Shown piece by piece: positions 1-7,800 of a DNA stretch of 14,893 bases. Below the pieces are notes generated by a model that saw nothing but the letters and a program-made list of their open reading frames with translations, was not told the DNA's origin and made no database searches. Origin of the DNA: an uncultured Bacilli bacterium (GTDB lineage: Bacteria; Bacillota_I; Bacilli_A; RF39; UBA660). Position 1 is the first letter of the stretch. Each line of letters opens with the position of its first letter. A program made the position numbers and the translations under genes. The DNA lies in NCBI GenBank assembly GCA_947625715.1, contig CANQPR010000027.1:1-14893 (forward strand). The letters are read 5' to 3'.

Positions 1-66
1 TTCAATTAACATTTTACTGGGTCAATCGCTTTTTGTATATACTAATCGGTGTCACATCAATTGTAA

Positions 67-1011
67 CACTACAATTTAAACACTAAATTTTATGCTGTAA
101 AAGTATATAGAAATGGAAATAAAGCTAAATATGTTTGAAGAAAATATCACATATCTAAAGCTTCTCTATCTAGATGGAATAGAAAGTTTGATGGTACTAA
201 AGAATCTTTGATTGATAAATCACATCGTCCATTAACTTCTCATCCTAATGCTCATACTGAATTAGAATTAAAATGGATTCATGATTATATTAGAAGAAAT
301 CCTCATATCACTCTTTGTGAATTATGGTATAAATTAAGAATAAATAAAGGTTATACTAGACATCCTGGAAGTTTATATAGAGTTTTAAAAAGAATCGGTT
401 ATTATAATGAAATTAATATTAAAAATACTTCCAAATATATTCCTAAAAAATACGACACTCCTGATGAAATAGGAAAAAAATGGCAGATTGATGTTAAATT
501 TGTTCCTAATGAATGTAAAGCTTCTAATCTTCCTAATGATATTAAATTTTATCAGTGGACTTGTATTGATGAAGCATCACGCGAAAGATTTATTTACCAT
601 TATGATGAACATACTCCTGCTAATACGATTGATTTCGTTTATAGATGTTTCTTATTCTATGGTTATAAACCTGAAGAAATTCAAACTGATAATGGTACTG
701 AATTTACTTGGAATCAAGAAAAGATGAAAAAGATACATCCTTTAGATGCTTTATGTTTAAATGAAGGAATATACCATCATAAAATTAAACCTAGAACTCC
801 AAGACATAATGGTAAAGTTGAAAGAAGCCATAGGAATGATAATGAAAGATTTTATAATAATTTAAAATTCTATTCTCTTGAAGATTTAAGATATCGAGCT
901 AAAATATATTTAAAAAGATCCAATAATATACCCATGTCTGTTCTTAATTATAGAACACCTAATGAACAAAGATTATATTTAGAGCAAAAAAAATTAACTC
1001 AATTATCTTGA
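67..1011 (+). pseudogene. IS-type DDE transposase (integrase core, rve), 5'-broken
   Basis: Remnant of an insertion-sequence transposase of the IS3/IS481-like DDE class. Counting residues from the TTG at 208 (267 codons), the triad is visible: D95 in WQIDVKF, D161 in QTDNGTEF and E205 in NGKVERSH. The supporting Asp of CIDEASRE (D121) is also present. The homology does not begin at 208. The same frame runs upstream through residues that read as the helix-turn-helix (ISKASLSRWNRKFDGT), but a TGA interrupts it at 136-138. Further upstream the frame stays open back to TAA at 64-66 with no ATG, GTG or TTG between. There are therefore at least two lesions: a nonsense codon and loss of the start. 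No ribosome binding site precedes the TTG at 208. The catalytic part could still be made as a fragment, but transposition activity is unlikely. Terminal inverted repeats were not identified; the element edges remain unknown. Confidence 0.85.
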
Positions 1012-1145
1012 ATTAATTTTTATAATTTTTTTGTTTCACATCATTTACAAATATACATTTTTGTTGGAAAACCTACAATTTTGTTTGGACTTTTCCTTAC
1101 ATTTTTAAATTAACTTTAACAATTAAATAATATTTATTTGATATC

Positions 1146-1922
1146 TCATTGTACTTCTATTATTTTTTCTAATTTATCTTCTATTAAATCAAATTCTTTT
1201 TTTAAACTGTTATTATCTAAATACGAAATGATTGTGTTTAGGGAATTTCTAAAAAATCCAATTATTAAAATTAAACTTTCCTTTACATTTTCTATTTTAA
1301 ATCCGCTATCTAAGATTACACCATCTTTTTTAAAAATTAAATTTTCATATAATGGTCTAAATCCATTGTGAATATTCTCACTTAAATATCTAAATTGTAT
1401 ATATTCTCTTAATAAATTAGTTTCTTTTGCTTTCTTATAAATGGTATATTTTTTTAACGTCTTTGATTTATTATCCTTATTAAAATTATCAAGTACTTCG
1501 TTTATTTTTTCCTCTGGGACAAGATCAAAAAGTTTATTATCTTTTATTTTATTTAATGTAATTAAAGTTTCATTTATAAACGAGTCATTCAGTATATTTA
1601 TATTATTACTATCTTTGATTACAAAAACTATATCTATATATTTATCAATCATTGTTCGAAATATTGCTTTACAATCGTCTCCTGCTCCTCTTTCTAATAA
1701 AATTACACAATTTTGAAAAGAATTATGTATTTTTATAAATGTATTTATTATAAATAATTCAGTGGAGGTTACATCTTTAATAAATTTTTCCCTAACTTTA
1801 TATCCTAATAAATTATATAAATAGATTATCTCATAATATTCTTTATTATTTTCTCTTATTCTTTTAGCTACATAATTAACTTCATCATCTAAAAATCCGT
1901 TTTTTAAAACATATTTGCACAA
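1146..1922 (-). CDS. DUF5677-like all-alpha protein of unknown function
   Basis: A 258-residue soluble protein, predicted mostly helical, with no signal peptide or membrane segment. Two blocks resemble the DUF5677 family as I recall it: residues 69-102 (SFQNCVILLERGAGDDCKAI followed by a helix with R89 and D93) and residues 172-190 (YIQFRYLSENIHNGF). The Arg/His placement is reminiscent of HEPN-like helical folds, but that is inference. The start is TTG at 1922, preceded by AGAGGTGAT at a good distance. The stop is TGA. It lies immediately downstream of repeat unit 1, whose extended -10 is about 90 nt before the start, so it probably has its own promoter. It sits between the IS remnant and the glycosyltransferase in the AT-rich island. 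The function is unknown; family assignment is from pattern memory only. Confidence 0.65.
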   Translation of the reverse strand: MCKYVLKNGFLDDEVNYVAKRIRENNKEYYEIIYLYNLLGYKVREKFIKDVTSTELFIINTFIKIHNSFQNCVILLERGAGDDCKAIFRTMIDKYIDIVFVIKDSNNINILNDSFINETLITLNKIKDNKLFDLVPEEKINEVLDNFNKDNKSKTLKKYTIYKKAKETNLLREYIQFRYLSENIHNGFRPLYENLIFKKDGVILDSGFKIENVKESLILIIGFFRNSLNTIISYLDNNSLKKEFDLIEDKLEKIIEVQ

Positions 1923-2012
1923 TGTATATCACCTCTTTTATACTAAATATTGCCTATTTTTATTATCCATTTTAATTTATGTTTTTACCAGTCATATTTA
2001 ATATTCAAACTT

Positions 2013-2021
2013 ATTATATCA
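2013..2021 (-). promoter_or_regulatory. Extended -10 promoter element (unit 1)
   Basis: TGATATAAT on the minus strand, a perfect TG-N-TATAAT extended -10, directly after the T-run of the unit 1 terminator. The same nonamer sits at the same place in unit 2. No convincing -35 box is seen, which an extended -10 can tolerate. It would drive the DUF5677-like gene with a leader of about 85 nt. Confidence 0.5.
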
Positions 2022-2023
2022 TT

Positions 2024-2051
2024 AAAAAAGATACTTTCCTATAAAAGTACC
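2024..2051 (-). terminator. Rho-independent terminator in unit 1
   Basis: Minus strand: GGTACTTT, a 6-nt loop, AAAGTATC (8 bp with one G-U pair), then six T. It would end transcripts coming from the glycosyltransferase gene and the mini-ORF at 2103-2150, or act as an attenuator. Confidence 0.7.
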
Positions 2052-2102
2052 TTAACTTCTTGTATTTACTTACCAAAATAGCCATTTCCTCTATTTTTGG
2101 AT

Positions 2103-2150
2103 TTAACCGATACCTCCATGTCCGGGATTAATTACAACCTTATAATTCAT
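2103..2150 (-). CDS. Mini-ORF, 15 aa, ending in PGHGGIG (amidase-start-like)
   Basis: Translates as MNYKVVINPGHGGIG then TAA. The ATG at 2150 has an AGGTGAT ribosome binding site 4 nt upstream, the same type used by real genes in this window. The sequence looks like the first strand and metal-binding GHGG motif of N-acetylmuramoyl-L-alanine amidases (Amidase_3), normally followed by D-PG-A and about 170 more residues. Here the frame stops at once and is followed by a hairpin and terminator. It could be a decayed or truncated amidase start, an attenuation leader peptide, or a genuine short peptide; the sequence alone does not decide. Its counterpart is at 3329-3400. Confidence 0.4.
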   Translation of the reverse strand: MNYKVVINPGHGGIG

Positions 2151-2224
2151 GTTTATCACCTAATATAAGGTATGTTTATTTGCCTATTTGGTGAAAGTTT
2201 TATAAAGCTAATTCTTAATAAATA

Positions 2225-3214
2225 TTACAATCCAGATATCTTTTTAGGTTTTACAAAATATTCATTTATTTTTTCAAGTTCTAAAATTCCAATTTTACTA
2301 GATAAAAGTTCTTCTGGATAAACACGCCAGTCACCATATTTTTCTAATATTAATTTACACATTTTATTAATTATTTCTTGTTTTTCTTTTTCATCTATAT
2401 TCCAAGAAAAAATTTCAGTTACTCTATATAATGAATATGCTGTTTGAATAAATTTTATATAATATTCATATTTTTCATATTTATTTGCTTCCCTTAATTC
2501 TTTTTCTAGAAAATCATTAACTTCAAAAATATCAAATAAATGAATATTAAATTGATTATTTTGGGAAGAAACACCTTCATTTGCTCTACGACGATAAAAA
2601 TAATCAGCATCATTAAATCTTAATATTTTATTAGCTTTAAACATTTTAGCATAAGTAAAGGCAATATCTTCCCACATTTTTTCCTCAATAAATGGAGCAT
2701 TTTTAATCATATCACTTCTAAATAATTTATTACATACAGATGGAGATTCATCTAATATTGCACTAGGATTATCAAAAACACTTATAATACTTCCACTGGT
2801 TTGGGATATTCCTTTAAAACTATTTGCTAAGTAGTCATTATTATTAACAAAAACTAAACCGGTCGTGACAATCTCAGGATCATCATTCTTTTTAGCCATC
2901 TCATACATTTTGGCATACATATTAAAATTTACATAATCATCACTATCTAAAAAGCCAATATATTCTCCGGTTGCAAGTTTAATTCCTTTATTTCTAGTAA
3001 CTCCTTGTCCTAAATTTTTAGGATTAGTATAAACTTTAATTTTATTTGGATATTTCTGTTCATAATTTTTTAATATTTCTAAACTTTTATCACTAGATGC
3101 ATCATCAATTGCAATTATTTCTATTTCTTTTAGCGTTTGATTAACTAAAGAATCTAAACAAATCTTTAAATATTTTTCTGAATTATATACTGGAACAATA
3201 ATACTTACTTTCAT
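2225..3214 (-). CDS. Family 2 glycosyltransferase (GT-A fold)
   Basis: A 329-residue GT2 enzyme that would transfer a sugar from a nucleotide-sugar to a surface polysaccharide or teichoic-acid-type acceptor at the cytoplasmic membrane face. The N-terminus VSIIVPVYNSEKYL is the classic nucleotide-binding start. IIAIDDAS gives D37/D38, FLDSDD at residues 88-93 holds the metal-binding DXD, and W181-E182-D183 fits the acceptor-side catalytic ED motif. The CNKLFR (161-166) and YRRR (207-210) blocks are typical of capsular and EpsJ-like members. There is no transmembrane segment. The ATG at 3214 has AGAGGAGA about 13 nt upstream, a rather long spacing. It is a lone sugar transferase, with no other polysaccharide genes beside it, and is bracketed by two copies of the leader-like repeat, as if it arrived as a cassette. 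Donor and acceptor are unknown. Confidence 0.9.
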   Translation of the reverse strand: MKVSIIVPVYNSEKYLKICLDSLVNQTLKEIEIIAIDDASSDKSLEILKNYEQKYPNKIKVYTNPKNLGQGVTRNKGIKLATGEYIGFLDSDDYVNFNMYAKMYEMAKKNDDPEIVTTGLVFVNNNDYLANSFKGISQTSGSIISVFDNPSAILDESPSVCNKLFRSDMIKNAPFIEEKMWEDIAFTYAKMFKANKILRFNDADYFYRRRANEGVSSQNNQFNIHLFDIFEVNDFLEKELREANKYEKYEYYIKFIQTAYSLYRVTEIFSWNIDEKEKQEIINKMCKLILEKYGDWRVYPEELLSSKIGILELEKINEYFVKPKKISGL

Positions 3215-3239
3215 GCTATTAAAATTTCTCCTCTAGATA

Positions 3240-3248
3240 ATTATATCA
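3240..3248 (-). promoter_or_regulatory. Extended -10 promoter element (unit 2)
   Basis: TGATATAAT on the minus strand, immediately after the unit 2 terminator T-run. Transcription from here would start about 20 nt before the glycosyltransferase ATG, placing the AGAGGAGA ribosome binding site at the extreme 5' end of the message. Confidence 0.5.
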
Positions 3249-3251
3249 TTT

Positions 3252-3277
3252 AAAAAGATACTTGTATATTAAGTACC
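3252..3277 (-). terminator. Rho-independent terminator in unit 2
   Basis: Minus strand: GGTACTT, a 7-nt loop, AAGTATC, then five T. The stem is the same as in unit 1 although the loop is different. It would stop read-through from the kinase operon before the glycosyltransferase. Confidence 0.65.
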
Positions 3278-3328
3278 TTAAATGCTTGTATTTGCTTACC
3301 AAAATAGCCATTTCTTCTATTTTTGGAT

Positions 3329-3400
3329 TTAACTGATTCCTCCATGGCCAGCGTCTACAACTACCCCTTTTACATTGGCACGTATGTTGTTTTCCTCCAC
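3329..3400 (-). CDS. Mini-ORF, 23 aa, ending in AGHGGIS (amidase-start-like)
   Basis: A GTG at 3400 is preceded by AAAGGAGTGAT at a normal distance. The product begins MEENNIRANVK and ends GVVVDAGHGGIS before TAA. The second half is again an Amidase_3-like first strand plus GHGG motif, more amidase-like here (DAGHGG) than in the counterpart at 2103-2150. The stop falls at the same place and is followed by the same hairpin and terminator. A truncated amidase start, a leader peptide or a functional short peptide are all possible. Confidence 0.4.
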   Translation of the reverse strand: MEENNIRANVKGVVVDAGHGGIS

Positions 3401-3515
3401 TTTTATCACTCCTTTATTGTACTGTATGACATTTGTCGTAGAATGGCTACAAATTACTATTTTTAATATCAAAAATATATTTTATTTATTTTTACATAGA
3501 ATTCTTTGCTACATA

Positions 3516-4844
3516 TTATTTAACAATATTTAAACAAATTTCACAATCCAAATATATTTTTTGAATAATGTCATCTATTGGTTTGATTAATATAAAGGTT
3601 CTAATGAACGGATCAACATCACTAATTTTTTTACTATCTTCTGTTTCCGTTTTTATACTTGACTTACTTGTTTTTATACATATCTTTTCTCGACTCACTA
3701 TAATCTCTTCGATTTTAAAAATAAACTTTGTCCCATTCGAAACGAAAGAATAATATTCATTTGGTTCAAATTCAATAGAAAAATCGGAAATATTTGTAGA
3801 ACTGCATAATGCTTTTTGATCTTCCTCAAGCGATAAATTTATACAAACATGGGAAGTTTTTTGTAAGAATTCAATTATTTTTATGTTATTTTTTATTAAA
3901 ACAGAATCATATTGATAGTCTATACTTTCTTCGAGTAAACACTTGAATTTCATCATATTACAATTAACATCATTTTTTAACAATCCATCTCTAATCATTA
4001 TAAACGATTTTATTACATCATCCAAAGAAATTCTTTCTAAATAATTCTCACAGGTCATTCTATTCAAAATTCTCTCAATTGCCATCACAATTCCATCATG
4101 TACACCTTCTAATTTTAATTTACTACTTATATTTGAAGAATAATATGTAGTAAACTTATTTGCACTACGATCATTATTGAGTATTATCCAAATTGTTTTC
4201 CCTAAAGAATATATATCCGCATACTCAAACTTATACCCTTTTATTCCATATGCTTGATTATTCATTTCTGGTGCCATTGTTCCGTGGCTTCCCATTGGTT
4301 CTTTTGAATCAATAGTTATAATTCCTGGTGTATGAGCGGTTCCGTAATCGATATAAGTTAAATGTTCGTTATATAATAATATATTTTCTGGTTTTATGTC
4401 TCTGTGCTGAATATCAAAACTATGCATTTCTTGTAATCTACTGCATATTTCAAGGATATCTTTAAGTTTCTGTTCAAATGTTAATTTTGAATAATCATAC
4501 TTATCTCCCTTTTCCATTATATAATATGGTAATGCATTAATATCAAAATCTTGAAACAGTTGCCGATTATAATGTGGAAAATAACATTCATTAACACTAG
4601 GCGTAAATCTAAATATCTTATTATTTATATAGTTTATTTTTTCAACTTCTTGTTTAAATCTTTTATATCTTTTATTAGTTGTTCCTTTAAAGAACTTAAT
4701 AATGTGCTTCTCTTTTAGGTATGTACATTCATAGACAACACTATTGCCTCCTTTAGCAATAAACTTAGTTAAAGTAATTATTTTTTTCTTTAAATGAATT
4801 TTTTGGCCAATAAAATTTTCATAATTATACATAATTAGCTTCAT
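3516..4844 (-). CDS. Hanks-type Ser/Thr protein kinase, soluble
   Basis: A 442-residue cytoplasmic kinase with all the catalytic parts in order: Gly-rich loop AKGGNSVVYE (30-39), ATP-anchoring K50 (HIIKFF), a likely helix-C Glu at E66 or E68, catalytic loop HRDIKPEN (147-154), metal-binding DYG (167-169, a DFG variant), APE (191-193), D210 and R271. The domain ends near residue 285. The remaining ~150 residues match nothing I recognise, and there is no membrane helix or PASTA domain, unlike the housekeeping PrkC type. Its start overlaps the end of the large gene upstream: 20 nt from the ATG at 4844, or 8 nt from the ATG at 4832 (codon 5). Neither start has a strong ribosome binding site, which suggests translational coupling. 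The overlap implies that the kinase acts with the 1,198-residue protein. The substrate is unknown. Confidence 0.9.
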   Translation of the reverse strand: MKLIMYNYENFIGQKIHLKKKIITLTKFIAKGGNSVVYECTYLKEKHIIKFFKGTTNKRYKRFKQEVEKINYINNKIFRFTPSVNECYFPHYNRQLFQDFDINALPYYIMEKGDKYDYSKLTFEQKLKDILEICSRLQEMHSFDIQHRDIKPENILLYNEHLTYIDYGTAHTPGIITIDSKEPMGSHGTMAPEMNNQAYGIKGYKFEYADIYSLGKTIWIILNNDRSANKFTTYYSSNISSKLKLEGVHDGIVMAIERILNRMTCENYLERISLDDVIKSFIMIRDGLLKNDVNCNMMKFKCLLEESIDYQYDSVLIKNNIKIIEFLQKTSHVCINLSLEEDQKALCSSTNISDFSIEFEPNEYYSFVSNGTKFIFKIEEIIVSREKICIKTSKSSIKTETEDSKKISDVDPFIRTFILIKPIDDIIQKIYLDCEICLNIVK

Positions 4845-7800
4845 CTCTTAATTCTTTAGATTCTTGCTTATATAAATCTGATAATATCTTTAATACTTTG
4901 GAAGTTTCTTGGTATTCAAATTTTATCTTATTGGACCAATCTAAATACATTTTAGATAACTTTAATTCTTCATCACCAATTCCAACACGATGTACTCCTC
5001 TTTGGTTATATTTTTCAATTGCAATTATTTTGTTTAATTCTTTGGATTTATAATGTTCTATTATAATTCTGACATTTCTTGACGGAAATATTTTATCGTC
5101 TTTATCAATATCTGTTCTTGCTAATAATTGCCCTAGGATATGAAACATAACATTACTTCTTCTCTTTTGTTTCATTATTTTTAAAAATTCTTCACACCAC
5201 TGCAACCCATTTTCATTTTCAAAATCAATTTTTAAATTTGTCAATATTGTAAAGCAATTTGAAACAACAGCATCATGTATAGTTTCAATAGATTTTCCAT
5301 TATCATCCTTATAAATTAATTCAACTAGTTCTGCAACAATGCTTGGAGATTTATTGGCTTCTTTAGATAGAAAATATGATTTCTTACTTAATATAGGATT
5401 AAAGTATATTTCCAATTGGGCAAGTTTTTCATAATCCGATCTTTTAGTGTAACTGTGGAATCCTTCAAATATTCTATTGATTTTATATTTATCTAATCCA
5501 TCTATTTCGTAATTAGAATTAATTATTTTTTCTAACAAGTTACACTTTTCATTGTATTTGTCTGATTCTTTATAAATATAATCCAAACACATTTTGTAAT
5601 TACCATATTTTAAACAACAATCATAAACAAAATCACTGTTTTCACCATTGACGTAGTTTAAGTTTTGCCAATATAATAATTCATATTTTGTATTTTTTAT
5701 TTCTTCATAAAGTTTTTTATTGTAACCAGCTTCAGTTAATATTAAAATCTTATCTTCAATAGGTATGCATTTAAGATTTTTATCATTATATATTTTTATA
5801 ACATCATCTATACTTTCATTTATATAAATTTCTCGCAAATAGTATTTAATACAATCCTTATAATTTTTGTATAGTTTTAATATAAAATTAATATTGTGAA
5901 TACGATTATGATTATACTTATATATATCGCTTATGATATCCGCTTTGTTGTTACACTTATTAAGCAATATATTTTCATTAAAACTATTGTTTTTAATCAA
6001 ATTCAAAACTTCCGTTTGGCCTTTTTTCAATTCATCATCGTTTGCATTACTATACCCATATGAATATAGATAATCATAAATTGTGTTTTTATATTGAATA
6101 TTTCTTTCTATATATGTAAGATAATCTAATTGTTTTTTATTTAAATCCCACGCAGAATTGTGAAAACTTCTATATCCTCTCAATCTTTCAGAAATATTAG
6201 TTTTTAAATTAAATTTTTCTTCATCATCACTAAATTTAATTAAATCTAATGTTTTCTTTTTAATTAGTTCAAAGCAATCTAAATTAATGAAATATTCTTC
6301 CTCATATATTGGAATTAAATCGTCTAATTTTTCTACATAATTTTCTAAATACAAAATATAATATTCATTAAAATATTTCATTTGTTCTCTAACGTATTTT
6401 ATTTTTATTATTTCATCATAAGTATCAAATTCTGGTTTTTGCAATGCAATCCAAAAACAATTGTCATTAGGGAAAATATTCTTTAATAACTGCTTTCCTA
6501 TCATTGTATGGTTGTTTATTAATTTTTTTAATAAATTAATTTTCTCATCAAAGCTTAAACAGGTTAAATTATCCCATCCTAAAAAAACAAGTTTCAAAGT
6601 ATTAAATGGGGTATTAGTCATATTTTGATACTCTGTATTGTCCATCTCACACAATAATGCTAAAGTTTCTACTGCGTCGCCTATATATTCTTTTTTATGT
6701 ATTGATTTTTCTATTCCCCAAATAATTTTACAATACTCATTTGATGAAAAAATTTGATCTCTTCCTTCTAAATTAAAAAGTTTTTGAAAATTATTATTAT
6801 TAACAGATTGTTTGATTTTATCAAGATACTTTTCATAATTAAGTTCAACTAACTTATCAGCTATATTTGCAAAACTTAAAAAATCGCTTTGAGAAATTAT
6901 CGACTTATAATATTCATCTATTAGATCATCCAATTTCTTATACATTTTTATTTTATTTTCTTTTTCTAAATATAGTTTAGTAACTATTAATCCTTTGAGA
7001 ATACCATTTTTTACATATTCACTATATTCACGAGCAGAAACTTCTTCGATATAATATTTTTTATTAATATTTTGTGGTAAATATTTTGGTTCAATGTAAA
7101 ACAAAACCTTTCTAGCAACAGTTATTAGTTTTTCAATATCATTTTCATCGATTGCGTCGCCTAACCATTCAATAGCATTATAAATATTTACTACTCTATA
7201 ATTATCCCAATATTTATAATAAATAATATATGGATCCTTTTCTTTTGTAATTTTATTTAGAATCTGTTTTAATTCCTTTGTATCAACTCCAAAGTTACCA
7301 AATAAATTCATATCACTTGACTTGAAACTATTAATAAAAAGCAAGTATAAATATAAACTAGCATTATCTTGCTTGTACCAATTTGGACGATTTAACTCCT
7401 TAAATAATTCTCTTTTTAATGGCATATATTTGCCTAAACTTTTATTTATTATTGAATGAATTTTATCATAATCATCGCTTCCGTCACTGTTTTTATAATA
7501 AATAGATAATGCATTATTTAGATTATTTATTGTACGTTGATTAATTGTATAATCAGAACTATTTATAAATTCTTCTTCGTCATAAATTAAAATTGTGGTA
7601 TTATTAGAAGGGATTTCTAAACTATCATTATGATAGAAATTTGGTATAAGTATCCCATTATTTGTTAAGTTATTAGAAACTATTTTCTTCCATGCTGATT
7701 CACTTTCTACAATTAAAGTATTTTCCTCTCTTCCAATTTTTTTTAAATAATATAGCGTTACAAGTATTCCTTCTTCTCTAGTTGGAGCTACAATGTTATA

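Larger units (their letters stand above)
2013..2122 (-). repeat. Leader-like repeat unit, copy 1 (upstream of DUF5677 gene)
   Basis: Direct repeat of 3240-3349, in the same orientation and about 1.2 kb away. Read on the minus strand it contains, in order: the end of a mini-ORF (GHGGI codons then TAA), a bulged hairpin (arms 2091-2100 and 2073-2081), a terminator (2024-2051) and TGATATAAT (2013-2021). The core at about 2059-2105 is nearly identical to the other copy. The mini-ORF 5' half upstream of the GHGGI codons is clearly diverged. The two terminator loops differ in sequence and length while the stems are kept, which argues for a conserved RNA structure. Confidence 0.8.
3240..3349 (-). 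repeat. Leader-like repeat unit, copy 2 (upstream of glycosyltransferase)
   Basis: Second copy of the unit at 2013-2122. Minus-strand order: end of the mini-ORF (GHGGI codons then TAA), bulged hairpin (arms 3317-3326 and 3299-3307), terminator (3252-3277) and TGATATAAT (3240-3248). It ends about 25 nt before the glycosyltransferase start. In the core from the TAA to the AAATACAAG stretch, only two bases differ from copy 1. Confidence 0.8.

Noticed and set aside
488..727. Plus-strand open frame inside the transposase remnant
   Set aside because: Overlaps a frame with clear DDE motifs, is low-complexity hydrophobic, and has no ribosome binding site.
49..1043. Matching TCACATCA stretches at 52-59 and 1036-1043 as IS ends
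   Set aside because: They are in direct, not inverted, orientation and only ~10 bases long; no terminal inverted repeat or target duplication could be shown.
1012..1145. Terminator or small RNA in the gap after the transposase remnant
   Set aside because: Only a GGAAAA/TTTTCC pairing with an 18-nt loop was seen, too weak to call.
1138..1716. Plus-strand open frames opposite the DUF5677-like gene
   Set aside because: Antisense shadows rich in Ser, Phe, Leu and Ile, typical of AT-rich complements.
2013..3349. CRISPR array
   Set aside because: Only two copies, ~1.2 kb apart with a gene between, and each contains a terminator and promoter; no regular short spacers and no cas genes.
3425..3515. 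Terminator directly after the kinase gene
   Set aside because: Only an A/T-only hairpin (TATTTTT/AAAAATA) and a weak GTAG/CTAC stem are present; neither has a convincing GC stem with a T-run.
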